Below, piece after piece: positions 35,233 through 48,073 of a stretch of DNA of 64,000 bases; within the stretch, counting starts at the first letter, position 1, and each line of letters opens with the position of its first letter. The notes under the pieces were generated by a model, which had not been told where the DNA came from, made no database searches, and saw only the letters and a program-made list of their open reading frames with translations. Made by a program: the position numbers and the translations under genes. Source of the stretch: Nicotiana tabacum. Its lineage: Eukaryota > Streptophyta > Magnoliopsida > Solanales > Solanaceae. The stretch covers positions 135,918,060 to 135,982,059 of the forward strand of contig NC_134085.1 in NCBI RefSeq assembly GCF_000715075.1, written 5' to 3'.

Positions 35233-36435
35233 CCCAGGCCCCTCCAGACAGACCCAGTTCAAAGGAACCCTAATTAGATGTGCAAATACCATGGTACCCA
35301 TGGTCATAAAACCGAAGATTGCAGACAGCTGAGGGAGGAGGTAGCTCGTTTAGTCAACAAGGGACACCTTTGAGAATTCTTAAGTGATCGAGCCAAGAAC
35401 CACTTCAAAAACAGAGATTCAAATAGATAGAACGAATAAGAAGAGCCACAACGTGTAATTCACATGATTGTTGGTGGGGTTGATATTCCGCAAGGACCGG
35501 TATTTAAACGCACCAAGGTGACAACCACAAGGAGAAGCGAACTTAGGACTACTTACCAGAAGAAACCTTGTCTTTCAATGATGAGGATGCAGAAGGGATC
35601 GAACAACCTCACAATGATGCAGTGGTAATATCATCTTTATGAATAAAATTCAAGTCAAGCATGTGTTAATTGATCCAGGTGGCTCGAAAAATATTATCCG
35701 ATCAAGGGTCGTAGAGCAACTCGGCCTCCAATATCAAATCATGCTTGCAGCTCGGATACTTAATAGTTTCAACATGGTAAGTGAAATCACCAAAGGGGAA
35801 ATAGTTTTGCCAGTAAATGTGGCCGGGACTATCCAGAAAATGAAGTTCCATGTGATCGAAGGTGACACGAGGTACAACGTGCTACTCGAAAGGCCTTGGA
35901 TTCATAACATGAGAGCAGTTCCCTCGACGCTTCATCAAGTCATGAAATTCCCATCATCAGAAGGAATCAAAATGGTGTACGGTAAGCAACCTGCCACCAA
36001 AGAAATGTTTGCAATTGATGAGGTAGTACTAGTATCGGCACTTTCATCAACAAAGAAATCGGAGTCAAAGGGAAAGCAGGAAGTCAAATAGCAAACACAG
36101 TCACTGGCCTCGACTCGACCGGAGGAGCAGGAAATTTTTGAGGATAACGATTATATGATACCTCGAACCTTCATAATCCTTGATGATTCTGATGCAACAA
36201 AGTCAACGCTCGAAGAGCTGGAACAGATCGTACTGATTGAGCATCTACCTGATCGAAAGGTATACCTGGGCATGGGGTTAGCCCCCCAGCTCAGGAAAAA
36301 ACTCGTTCGATTCCTTTTAATAACATGGATTGTTTTGTCTGGTCCCACCTAGATATGACATGGATCCCACTGGAGATCACTACCCAATGATTGAGCTTGG
36401 ACCCAAAGTTCTGACCGGTAAAGCAAAAGAGAAGG
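35233..36435 (+). pseudogene. Tat gag end, retropepsin and RT start, broken
   Basis: At 35281 a zinc-knuckle-like CKYHGTHGHKTEDCRQLREE (Cys and His spaced as in Tat gag proteins) is followed by ARLVNKGHL and a stop. An open frame at 35639-36088 is the aspartic protease: LIDPGGSKNIIRSRVVEQL (the D-S/T-G triad reads D-P-G), then ILPVNVAGTIQKM-like beta-strand text and LLERPWIHNMRAVPS. Codons after 36155 (RTFIILDDSD, LGMGLAPQLRKKLV) lead to the linker in front of the reverse transcriptase. The sequence is cut at 36435 by the minus-strand Athila; the polymerase that should follow is absent. Confidence 0.8.
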
Positions 36436-37919
36436 TGATCGGGTCCAACCCTACACCACTACAAAGTAGAGAGAGTGGTCGATGCAGCTTTTACCAGAGA
36501 TGGTCGGGATCGAATCCACAGGGAGCTAGAATGTTTGGGAATTGGATTCCTATCTAAATTAGCAGTGCGTAATGCTCTTAATTACACTTCCAATAATTAT
36601 TGTTTGTAATTCTACTTTTATACTGTTGAGATGCTAAATTAAACTAAGAGTAAATGCTTGTAAGGTTTTCTAAATAGTTAAAGAGGCACTAGGGAAGTGA
36701 CTTTCTCCTAGGTAAATACTTGACGGGATCTAAAGCCTAAGGCAAAGTTGTTATGTTGGGGATTGTGATATAGCCAATGCACGGAACTACTCACTTTATA
36801 CCTCCTGGTAGCTTGAGTGACTTTGCCCTAATTGACTTTCTCAAGACCAATTGGGTGTCAAAATTGTGCAAGCAATATAGGCTCAAGTCGGGTATTACTA
36901 TCTCTAGGTTTAACCCTTTAATTGGGGCTATCAATCTCTTGAATACATCCCAGTTCCTTGTTGGACTAATTTCCCTAGACTCAAACCCTCTTTCTCAAAA
37001 AGAGCCCAAGTAAAAAAGGCACAAATTAGTGTTTGCAACCACTAATTCAACATGGAAAACACAAATCCGTCCAAATATCAACTACCCATAAACATCTAAG
37101 CCTTAGAACAAAAGACCTATCAAATACCCACATAGGGTTGTGCCACAATCCTAGTTAATGGGTCTAGCTACTCATAATAATGGAAGAAAACAGATAAATA
37201 GATGAAGAATAACCCATATAATTTGATTACAAACTAAGAAATTGAAGATTCAGTGTTAAACTAGCTACAAATTACTCAAAATGGAACAAAACCGCCGTTC
37301 ACGTGCTCTGGGTTCTAACAGATGCCCTAAAAATTGAAAATAAAGTATTTATACTAGGCCGGATTTTCTGGATAAAAATACCCCTGACGGAAGTATTGCG
37401 GACCGCGAAAAATGCACTGCGGCCGCGGAGCTTTTAGCTTCAATTGCTCAGTCTCTGAACTTGGCCACTGCGGGCAGCATAAAGTGCACCGCGGGTGCGG
37501 TGGCTTCACTGCGGTCCGGGTAAAATCACATCGCGGACCGCACTGGCTTCAATCGTCCAAACTCCCAACTCTCTGAATCCCCTCTCCGCGGACTGCAAAT
37601 CCTCTGTAGACCGTACTGCTTTAAGCTCCAAAAGTGCCCCTCTCTGAACTCATCCACCGCGGACCACACTAAATGGTCTACGGCCGCGGTGAGTCTTTTG
37701 TAGATGTAGTGGATTTTATGCTGCAGCAGTGCCTTGAATTGTTCTTGGTACTTGTGCATGTTTCACTCCTTTTTGAGTTGGTTTTGACTACTTGTCACTT
37801 TTTTGACCAAACCCTGCAAACAAGTATAACATGTAAGCCTTTGGGACTATTTGTATACATTTTTAATCCAAAACTCAAGTAAAAATGAGTGTAAAATGAA
37901 CTAGAATCCCTAGTTATAA
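36436..37919 (-). repeat. 3' LTR of the minus-strand Athila
   Basis: 1484 bp, the reverse complement of the LTRs at 40795 and 57208. Its first bases on the minus strand are TTATAACTAGGG (TG changed to TT) and its last are ...GGACCCGATCA. It contains CCGCGG-type palindrome clusters at about 37388-37690. Confidence 0.88.
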
Positions 37920-39770
37920 ACTCCCCCAAACTTAAGCTTTTGCTTGTCCTCAAGCAACTAAAATAAGCCTCACCTCCTTAAGAGTAAAACCAAGAAAATT
38001 CAGCTGACCTTAAGTGACCTCATCTAGCATCAATTGGGACTAACAATTGCACACAAATCAAATGAATCATTAACAACATTCAACCTTTCAAGCACCATGG
38101 TTTTAGTGCGACACAAGAGCATCAAAAGTTGACTCAACCCATCAAGGAAACTCTTTGTACTACTTTGGTCATTGTGGAACCCAAACTCATACTCCTCAAC
38201 TCTCCATAAGCAAACCTCACTTTTATGTTGTAGCACTCAGAACGAGGATTGTGGGAAACACACTCATCTCTCTCAAAGAAAGGTCACAAGTCCGGCTCTA
38301 AGTACCATAAGCTTATCCCTTATTCGAGTCACCACTAATGTAAGCTTCATTCAACTAAAGATCATATAGGGCTTTTGTGGAGATATAGTGAAGGCTTTTG
38401 GTTCAGGGTAGGAAATATTTGGTCTAAGTAGGTTCCATCTTCCCTTAAGCACTTCATTTGCTTCATTTTGGCACACATTCTCTTGACTTTTTAAGTCATT
38501 TACTTCTTTCTTAGGGGTTAGAGAGACACACTATCACTCTTTCTTGTTCATTTCAAGACTTTTTCTCCTTTCTAAACTTTCCACACCTTTAATCTCTTTA
38601 CTTTTATTGAATCCCTTCATTTCTTATACGTTGTTCATTCTTTTTGACTTTTTGCTTTTCTTTCTTTTTCATTGCCTTTCCTTTTCTTCATTTTGTACCT
38701 TTTACCACTTTGTTGTATCTCTCGTCTCTCCCCCTAAACTTATGTTTTTGCATTATGCTATGGAAAGATCGAGTGCCAAGAGAGGGATTTTAGAACGGGT
38801 AAAGGCTTGTATCATGGTCTTTGAAAGAAAAAGGGCTATGGCTCAAAAGGATTGACTAGGGATATTATCATTGGTAGGCTATGGAAGTTTTCAAGATATC
38901 ATTTTGATCAAGGAGAGCCTATAATAACTTCTCAAGTCAAACTACACTTAAGATTTCTCCTCGACAAACATTCAGGACAAGTTCTAGACTAATGGCACGT
39001 GACTTGGACTTGCAATTCAAATTCTCACCACACAAGCTATAAGATTGCTAAATAGATAGAGTTGGGGGCCTACAACAACCTTAGCTAAGATTTGAGCAAC
39101 ACGAATGGTCACAAAAAACCACTTGATGATTATCGGCAAACACAAGAGTCTTAAGGTCATAACTTTTACCATCCTATACACAACAATTTGTTTTTGACCA
39201 TAAGATCAAAGGCAAATGTGTTAGGCCCAAGTGAAGCTTTGCTTGAGGCATTACTCATTAGCTACTATTTAGACAAAAACAAAAAGAAAACAAACTCAAA
39301 ACCTTATGAAGGTTGTCATGCCATCCATCATCGGGAAGAGCCACCTGGTTCGCACAAATTCCACCTTTGGAAAGAACCGTGGCATTAAGAAAACCAAAGA
39401 CTTATTGCATGCAAAACTCAAAACAAGAAGCTATGAAAATAAAGTAAGAAGCTATAAAAAATGCGGAAAGTAAAATAAATATGTACAATAGGGGATTTAG
39501 ACGAATATACATAAGGGGAAAATGAATATATACATCAGAAAGTAACTTTATATACATACCAAAGTTGCAAAGTACGAAAAGTGCAATAAACTAGTAAAAT
39601 TATATACATACCAAAAGTAAAAAGAAAGCATTATAAAAAGAAAGTAGTATCATATTTACAACCCAATGTCATCAAAATAGGGCTACCCCCTCAAATGAAA
39701 GCTAGCATTGTCCTCAATGCTAACTAACCAAAAATAGCTCAATAAAAGATAGAGAGTAAAGAGAAACTCC

Positions 39771-40789
39771 ATATTGGTCCTCCGTCTGCATGGGGTCATG
39801 ATCCTGAGTCTCTGGGTCCTCTGACTACTCGGGAACCTGTGACGGGATCTTGGTATCATGTGTCTACACTGGGACCTAAGGCTGCTCTAGGGCATGAGGC
39901 TGGCTAGAGGAACCTTCCTGCGGGTCCTCCAACTCTATCACTGCATCATCAGCTCGGGGGATCACCCTCTTCCTCTTTGCTGGCCTCTCCATCTCATGTT
40001 CCGACTCAGGCTGGGCTACTAGAATCGGGTCATGCAATAGTTGCTCCAATGGCACTTCATTTTCTCCACTTCGACCCTCAACTCCTTTATAGACTCCTTT
40101 GATGCTCGAGTCTTTCTCAACTTCTTTGTTTCCTTTGCCATCCCCTTCAGTGCTTTTCCATGAGTACCTACAACATCTAATATCAACTTTTGGTTCTCTA
40201 GGAGCTTCTTCTGGTTGTCTAGAAGCTCTTTGAGAGTCTCCTCTACTAAGGCTGGGACCTGTGGCTGTGGGGGTACGGACTGGGCTGCCACCAATCTAGA
40301 AAGCGTAGACAACTTAGAAGTAGCTGTCTACATCAAGTTGTTGATACTGGCAAGGGTTTGGCTCAAACTGTGGGCAGTCAACGGGTAATCTGAGGATGAG
40401 GGGATATTTGGAACTGTGGAAGTAGAGGGTCCGGGGGCAATGTCTGGTGTAGTTGAGGGAGGCTGAGAAGAAGCTACTACTACTATTGGCTATTCAGATT
40501 GGCCAGTAGAAGCAGTGGCTTTGCCTTTAGGATCTTTGGGGTTGTCATCCCCATTGAGGTTGTACAAGGAGAAAGGTACCTTGGGTTTCACTTTCATATC
40601 AAACTTCCTTTTCTCCACATCTTGGTCCTCAAAGTACATGGTCAGGAAATTTGGGAAGGGGTAGGATCTATCACCTTCATTCACCACCCTAGTGATCACC
40701 CTAGACATAACATTCTCGATGTTGATCGGGTACCCCGCCATAATAGATGCCACCAAAATTGCCCGGGAGATAGGAAGAGAGTTCTCATG
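39771..40789 (-). pseudogene. Athila third ORF, C-terminal part (minus-strand copy)
   Basis: Minus-strand pieces 40756-40490 (MAGYPINIENVMSRVITRVVNEG, then LTMYFEDQDVEKRKF) and 40312-40019 (a charged coil: EETLKELLDNQKKLLENQK, then AKETKKLRKTRASKESI) continue the reading frame left at 58718. Between them are stops. The stop codon TAG of the plus-strand copy is TAT here. The family matches the plant-transposon domain described for the copy at 49314. Confidence 0.75.
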
Positions 40790-40794
40790 AGTGG

Positions 40795-42309
40795 TGATAA
40801 CTAGGGATTCTAGTTCATTTTAAACTCTTTTTTACTTGAGTTTTGATTAAAAATGTACACAAAATAATCCCAAAGGCTTAATACTTGTTTGTAAGGTTTG
40901 GTCAAAAAGGTGACAATTAGTCAAAACCAGCTTAGAAAGGAGTGAAATATGCACAAGTACCAAGAACAAGTCAAAGCATAGCTACAACAGACCCACCGCG
41001 GCCGCAAGCCATTTAGTATGGTCCGCAGTAAGGAGATTCAGAGAAGTGAACTTTTGGAGCCTAAGGCAATGCGGTTCGCAGAGGATTTCTTGTGGTTGCA
41101 GTAGCCTCTTCGCGGCCGCAATGCATTTTGTGCGGTCCGCGGAGAGGAGGGTTCAGAGAGTTAGGAGTTTGAAGATAAAAGCCATGCGGTCCGCGGTCCT
41201 TTTTATGCGGATCACAGTTGAAGCCACCGCGGCCACAGTGCATTTTATGCAGCCTGCAGTGGCCAAATTCAGAGAGTGATTAGCCAAACCAATAAGCATC
41301 ATCGCGGTCTGTGGTGTATTTTATGCGGACCGCAATACTTCGTCAGGGGTATTTTTGTCTAGAAAATTTGGCCTAGTATAAATACTTTCTTTTCACATTT
41401 TTAGGGAATCTTTTGTAATATGTTGGAGACCAGAGCACGTGAACGGCCGTATTAGGCCCTTTTGAGTAATTTGTAGCGAGTTTAACACTGATTCTTATTT
41501 ATCTTAGTTTGTAATTAAATCATATGGGTTATTCTTCATCTATTTTCCTGATTTCTTCCATCATAATGAGTAGCTAGACCCATTAAATAGGGTTGTGGCT
41601 CAACCCTAGTGTGGGTATTTGATGGGCCTTTTGATTTAAGGCTTAGATGTTTATGGGTAGTTGATATTTGGAGTGATTTGTGTTTTTCTTGTTGAATTAG
41701 TGGTTGCAAACACTAATTTGTGCCTATTTGACTTGGGTTCTTCTTGAGGAAGAGAGCTTGAGTCTAGAAAAATCAGTCCAACAAGGAATTAGGGTATAAT
41801 CAAGAGATTGATAGCCCCAATTAAAGGGTTAAACCTAGAGATAGTAATACCCGACTTGAGCCTATATTACTTGCACAATTTTGACACCCAATTGGCCTTG
41901 TGAAAGTCAATTAGTTCAAAGTTACTCAATCTAACGAGAGGTATAGAGTGAGTAATTCCTTACATTGGCTATATCGCAATCCCCAACATAACTTCTTTGC
42001 CTTAGGCTTTAGATCTCGTCAAGTATTCACCTAGGAGAAAATCACTTCCCTAGTGCCTCTTTAACTATTTAGAAAACCTTACAAGCAATCATTCTTAGTT
42101 TAATTTAGCTTATCATTAGCATAAATATTAGAAGTAATAACCAACAAAAAGATGATTGGAAGTGTAATTAAGAGTAATATGCATTTCTAGTTAGATAGGA
42201 ATCCAATTCCCAATTCTAGCTCCCTGTGGATTTGATCCCGACCATCTCGGGTAAAAGCTGCTTCGACCGCTCTCTCCACTTTGTAGTGGTGTAGGGTTGG
42301 CGCCAATCA
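40795..42309 (+). repeat. 5' LTR of the plus-strand Athila
   Basis: 1515 bp, TGATAACTAGGG to ...GCGCCAATCA. Contains the CCGCGG-type palindrome cluster (about 40995-41335). Downstream of it, ggcctagtataaatactttc at about 41370 gives a TATA box, a probable promoter. Confidence 0.92.
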
Positions 42310-42335
42310 CTTTTTGGCGCCGTTGTCGGGGAGCT
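42310..42335 (+). promoter_or_regulatory. Athila primer-binding site
   Basis: ctttttggcgccgttgtcgg follows the LTR directly. TGGCGCCGTTGCCGGGGA is the tRNA-Asp-type primer site usual for Athila elements; this copy has one change. Confidence 0.85.
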
Positions 42336-42428
42336 AACGATTTTGGCTATCTATCTAAATAGTTTTGTGTATTGTTCTTCTTTCCTTCTGCGTTACTAAT
42401 TTGTGTGTGTCGCAAATTCAGGTACAAA

Positions 42429-44490
42429 ATGCCAGCAAACAACGCACCTCTTGGAGATCTTCCGCCGTGGGAGGAGGTAGATAACAATATTGATGAGGAG
42501 GTTCCTATAGTACCTCAAGCTCAAAGGAGAGGCCGTCAGGCCAATGATAATGTTCCAGACCCCCCCCCCCTGCCACCTCCAAGAGTGGCTCCTCGAGTGC
42601 TTCCCAACCAAGGATAAGCTAGTGCAATTATCCTACCCCGGATCCAGGCGGGCAATTTTCAAATTACAAATATGATGCTGACATTATTGGAGCAACGAGG
42701 GTATTTCTTGGGTGCTCCTCATCATAATGCTTACAAACATCTCAAAGGTTTTGTCGATACTTGTTGGGGGAGCAAGCAAACTAATGTTTCAGAGGATGTA
42801 CTTCGGTTGAGATTATTCCCTTTTTCACTTAGAGGGAAGGTATTGGACTGGCTTGAGAGGCTTCCCAACCATTCCATCACTACTTGAGATGAGTTGGCGG
42901 ATAAATTCATTACAAAGTTTTTCTTGTCGGGACATATGGCAGCTTTGAGGGATGAGATCTTAGCTTTTAAGTAAGAGCCCAACGAACCATTGCATGAGAT
43001 ATGGGAGAGATACCGAACCATGGTAAAGGAATGTCCCAGCAATGATATGACTGAGGCAATGATAAAACAGATATTTTACCGGGGCACTAACACAACAAAT
43101 CAGTGCATAGTGAACTAACTCGCCAGGGGTAATTTCATGAAGCTGTCTTATGATGAGGCTAGTGACATTGTTGATGAGATGGCTGACACGTCCTCCACTT
43201 GGCAAAGTAGAGCCAATGTGCCATAGGGTGACCCCACAGTCATCTACTTGCACAAAGATCTCCATGATCATGGGCAAGCAATAGCTGAGTTGACAACAAC
43301 AATGAACCAACTAGCAAAGGCACAGTTGCAGCAAGTTCAAAATCCATGCCAAGTGAATGCTATGGAGGGTGTCAACATGCTAGTGAACAAAAGAAGACAA
43401 AGAGGTCAACAGAACCAAGGGAATTCGGATCAATATGACAATGATAGTGGTGGATTCCAAGATGATGATTATGATGGGCAGAATGAAGAAGTGCAATATA
43501 TGAACAATTATCAAGGCCAAAGGGGAAATTCTTCCAGCCAACAACAATGGAGACCCCAAGGCAATTGGGGCAATCAACAACAACAAGGGAATACTAATTG
43601 GGGCAGCAACAACTAAAATTCCAATTGGGGCAATCGGAACAATAATCAGAACAATCAGGGTAATTGGAATGGCAACAACAACAACAACTGGGGTGGAAAC
43701 AACAATCAGGGTGGTTGGAACAATGGGGGCAAGGCTTTCAAAGACTCCCAATGTATCAATAACCAAACAATCCACCTCCATTTCCATCCCAAGGTCCTAG
43801 TTCTTCCAATAATGAAATGGGGATAATTTAAATGATGTTTGAATAGATGATGAAAAAAAATGCGGACTCTAATGCTCAGTTGGCTTCCCACAATACTTCA
43901 ATCAGAAACTTGGAGGTTCAGTTAGGCCAAATATCACAATCCTTGAATACTCGCCCTAAGGAGGCTCTACCAAGTGATATGATAGTAACCCCCAAGGGTA
44001 GGAACAATTACGTGCATGTAATGACGGTAACTACAAGAAGTGGACGAGGTGGTGATATGAATGCCTCCAAACAAAAAGAAATTTTGAGTGATGAAGTTGA
44101 GTTCCAAGAGGATGAGATCCCTTTGGTGGTTGAAAATGTGATTGATGAGAACGTGAATGAGGAAGTGAGGATTGATATCCAAGATGCCGAGGTGAAAACT
44201 CAAAATGACGTGAACCTGTCTAGGGAACATGTAATAGACATGCCGAAAACGGTTGTGCCTAAAGCCAAGGCTCATTTTCCAAGTCCACCTCCACCTTACC
44301 CTCAAAGGCTCGCGAAGCAGAAAAATAAGAATCAGTTTAATAAGTTTATTGACATAATGAAGAGCTTATCCATTAATGTGCCTTTGGTGGAGGCTCTAGA
44401 GCAAATGTCGGGTTATGCTAAATTCATGAAGGACTTGAAGACAAAGAAAATATCCATGGATTGTGAAACTATCAAGACCAAGTTAGTGTA
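42429..44490 (+). pseudogene. Athila gag, broken
   Basis: ATG at 42429 opens a Pro-rich start (with a C10 run near 42560) that stops at 42615. The capsid region continues from 42672: LLEQRGYFLGAPHHNAYKH, LRLFPFSLRGKVLDWLERL, then further frames after stops (DELADKFITKFF, EIWERYRTMVKECPS). The segment 43390-43740 encodes a Gln/Asn/Gly-rich tract with GNWGN repeats, then another block (43847-44490) with NTSIRNLEVQLGQISQSLN and a Pro-rich PSPPPPYPQRLAKQKNKNQF stretch. At least five stops or slips are present. Confidence 0.85.
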
Positions 44491-44493
44491 ATA

Positions 44494-44919
44494 GTGCACT
44501 CAATGGCCCCGAAGCTAGAAGATCCCGGTGCTTTCACTATTCCTTGCACCATTAAGAGTGCGGACTTTGCAAAAGCTCTATGTTATTTGGGGGCAAGTAT
44601 CAACTTGATGCCCTACTCAGTTTTCAAGACTTTGGGTATTGGGAAACCGAGGCCGACTTCCATGAGATTGCAAATGGCGGATAGAACTATAAAGTGACCC
44701 TTGGGTATTATTGATGATGTTCTTGTCCGGGTGGAAAAATTTATCTTGCGAGCTGATTTTGTGATCTTGGACTGTGAGGTAGATTATGAGGTTCCAATCA
44801 TATTGGGAAGACCTTTCCTTGCTACTGGGAATGCCTTAGTTGATGTAGAAGCAGGGGAACGCACCTTCCGGGTGAGTGATGAGAAAGTGGTCTTTCATGT
44901 GTGCAAGTTAATGAAGTAG
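44494..44919 (+). pseudogene. Athila retropepsin, broken
   Basis: Aspartic-protease text: [19 protein letters not shown], then [19 protein letters not shown]. The position of the catalytic Asp in the D-L-G-A-S motif is Tyr (TAT at 44584-44586), so the enzyme would be dead even without the TGA at 44695-44697. The second half has [22 protein letters not shown], the usual strand and flap-end motif. Confidence 0.85.
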
Positions 44920-44934
44920 TCCAACAGTACTGAA

Positions 44935-46620
44935 GTGTGCTCTTTTGTGGATCTTGTCACAGCAGTGATAGTTGATGATACTAGTGTAATGATCAATGTG
45001 GAGGACCCTCTAGAGGTAGTATTGTTGAATCTTAATGTAAATGAGGATAAAGGCTGGGTGGAGTATGTTAATACTTTACATGGAATGGGCTCTTACTCTT
45101 ATGAGCCCCGGAAGCTCTATTTGGATCTTGAGAATAGGAAGACTCCACCAACAAAACCTTCAATCGAGGAACCTCTAGTGTTGGAGTTGAAGTCGTTGCC
45201 TCCACACCTCAGGTATGAGTTCTTAGGCCCTAGTTCAACTTTGCTAGTTATTCTTTCCTCTTGTCTTTCTAACATGCAAGTTGATGCCACATTGGTGGTG
45301 CTCCAAAAGTGGAAGAAGGCAATTGGATGGACCTTAGCTAATATTCGGGGGATAAGCCCCACATTCTGTATGCATAAGATTATTCTGGAAGATGATGCAA
45401 AGGCCTCCTTGGAACATCAAAGGAGGTTGAACAAGGCAATGCAAGAAGTTGTGAAAAAGGAGGTGATCAAGTGGTTGGATGGGGGTTGTGTACCCCATCT
45501 CTGATAGCTCTTGGACTTTGCCGGTGCAATGTGTGCCGAAGAAGGATGGTATGACTGTGGTTACCAATTTGCAGAATGAGTTGATTCCAACAAGGACTAT
45601 CACCGGGTGGAGGGTGTGCATGGATTACCGCAAGTTGAATAAAGTGACCCACAAGGATCACTTTCCATTACCTTTTCTTGATCAGATGTTAGACAGACTT
45701 GCTGGGCATGTCTTCTACTGTTTCTTGGATGGGTATTCTGGGTACAACCAAATTTGATTGCTCTGGAAGATCAGGAGAAAACCATTTTCACTTGTCCATA
45801 TGACACCTTTTCCTTTTCTAAGATGCCTTTGGGGTTGTGTAATGCACCGGCTACATTTTTGTGGTGTATGATGTCCATTTTCACCGATATGGTGGAAGAT
45901 ATTTTGGAGGAGTTCATGGACGAACTTAGTGTTGTGGGTGATTCGTTTGATGAATGCTTGAAAAATCTTGATAGAGTGTTGGCCTGTTGTGAAGAAACCA
46001 ATCTTGTGCTTAATTGGGAGAAATGTCACTTCATGGTTGAGGAGGGCATAGTTCTTGGGCATAAAATTTCAAAGCATGGCATAGAGGTGGACAAAGAAAA
46101 AATTGATGTGATTTCAAGACTCTCTCTCCCTACTTCTGTCAAGGGAGTTAGAAGTTTTCTTGGGCATACGGGGTTCTACTGGAGATTTATCAAAGACTTT
46201 TTGAAGGTAGTGAATCCCTTGTGCAAGTTATTGGAAAAAGATGTCAAGTTCGTGTTCGATGAGAGATGTATGCAAGCTTTTGAACTTCTCAAGCACAAGT
46301 TGACCACCACTCCTATTATTACCGCACCCAATTGGAGCTTGCCTTTCAAGCTAATGTGTGACGCGAGTGATGTTGCGGTTGGGGCGGTCTTGGGTCAAAG
46401 AGTGAACAAAATATTTCATCCGGTGTACTATGCGAGCAAGACAATGAATGATGCTCAAGTGAACTATACAGTGACTAAGAAAGAGCTTTTGGCTATTGTG
46501 TTCGCAATGGAGAAATTTCGGTCGTATCTCATGGGTGCCAAGGTCATAGTTCATACTGATCATGCCGCACTCCGATACTTCATGACGAAGAAGGATTCTA
46601 AAGCTAGGCTGATGCGATGA
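44935..46620 (+). pseudogene. Athila reverse transcriptase and RNase H, broken
   Basis: Pieces 44935-45504, 45479-45757 and 45754-46620 carry in order: LKSLPPHLRYEFLG; PVQCVPKKDGMTVV; RVCMDYRKLNKVTHKDHFPL; YCFLDGYSGYNQI; FGLCNAPATF-like PLGLCNAPATFLWCM; and the catalytic box, which reads FMDEL (45913-45927) where FMDDF is expected, so the second Asp is Glu. The thumb (FLGHTGFYWRFIKDF) and RNase H start (LMCDASDVAVGAVLGQR, then KELLAIVFAMEKFRSYL) follow. A stop at 46618 separates it from the integrase frame. Confidence 0.9.
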
Positions 46621-46623
46621 GTC

Positions 46624-48073
46624 TTGTTACTTCAAGAGTTTGATTTGGAGATTGTGGACCGGAAGGGTAGTGAAAACCAAGTTGTGGACCACTTGTCCCG
46701 CTTGGAGGAGGAGGGGAGGCCTCGTAATGGCCTAAAGATCAATGATTCATTTCCCGATGAGCAACTCCTTTCGATGTCGGTGAATGGTATGCCATGGTTT
46801 GCGGATGTTGCTAATTTCCTTGTGAATGGTATAATACCGTGTGAGCTCTCTTCTAACCAAAGGAAGAAGCTCAAACGGGATAGTTTGGACTTCTATTGGG
46901 ATGAGCCGTACTTGTTCAAGCTCTGCACGGATGGTGTGATCCGAAGGTATGTCCCGGAGGAGGAGCAATTGAGTATCTTAGAGGCTTGTCATTCCTCTCC
47001 CTATGGTGGCCATCATGGCGGGGCGAGGACAACTTCAAAAGTTCTTAGTTATGGGTTTTATTGGCCAACTTTGTACAAAGATGCAAGTGAACTTGTGAAG
47101 AAATGCGACGAATGTCAAAGAGCGGGTGAAATTTCGAAGAAATATGAGATGCCTCTCAATACCATTCTTGAAGTGGATATTTTTGATGTGTGGGGCATTG
47201 ATTTCATGGGCTCGTTTGTTAGATCATGTGGGAATATATACATTCTAGTGGCGGTTGACTATGTTTCAAAGTGCATCGAGGCCGTGGCTTTACCCGACAA
47301 TGAGGCCCAGAGTGTTGTTGTGTTTCTCAAGAAGAGCATTTTTACTAGGTTTGGCACTCATCGTGCAATCATAAGTGAGGGGAGGGGTCTCGTTTTTGTA
47401 ATAGAGCTTTTGACACTTTTCTTGCAAAGTATGGTGTCAATCACAAAGTTTCTGCTCCTTATCATCCTCAGGCGAGTGGCCAAGTTGAAGTCTCAAATAG
47501 GGAAATCAAGAGTTTATTATCAAAGACGGTCAATGCAAATAGGACCGATTGGTCAAAGAAGTTGGATGATGCTCTATGGGCTTATAGGACTGTTACAAGA
47601 CTCCAATTGGTATGTCTCCATATCGGTTGGTGTTTGGGAAAGCTTGCCATCTACCGGTTGAGTTAGAGCACAAGGCCATATGGGCTTTAAGGAAGCTGAA
47701 TCTTGAATGGGATATGGCAGTGAACCTTCATGTGTAACAGCTTAATGAACTTGATGAATTCCGATTCCATGCCTACTCCAGTTCGTCCTTGTATAAGGAC
47801 AAGATGAAGTACCTTCATGATAAGTATGCTCGTGGCAAAGAGTTCAAAATGGGTGAGTTGGTTCTCTTGTTCAATTCTCGGTTATGTCTGTTTCTGGGAA
47901 AGCTTAAGTCAAAATGGAGTGGACCTTTTGAAGTGGTGTTTATGACTCCGTTTGGTGTAGTTAACTTGAAAAACAAAAATGGAGAGGTCTTCAGAGTTAA
48001 TGAGCACAGAGTCAAGCACTACCTTAGGAAGATTGATGACAGCCACGTGGTGGCACTGATCCATCTAAAGTGA
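46624..48073 (+). pseudogene. Athila integrase, broken
   Basis: The HHCC zinc region is seen (ACHSSPYGGHHGG, then KKCDECQRAG), then the core start WGIDFMGSF with the first acidic residue. The second acidic position in the AIIS-D-G motif is Glu (GAG at 47377-47379). A frameshift close to 47395 moves the remaining core into another frame up to about 47740, where a TAA interrupts it. The C-terminal domain is open at 47789-48073 (KMKYLHDKY, LKSKWSGPFEVV, RVNEHRVKHYL). Confidence 0.88.

Noticed and set aside
43380..43787. A 135-codon minus-strand frame rich in Ile/Val/Pro
   Set aside because: It is the shadow of the Gln/Asn/Gly-rich Athila gag tract on the opposite strand.
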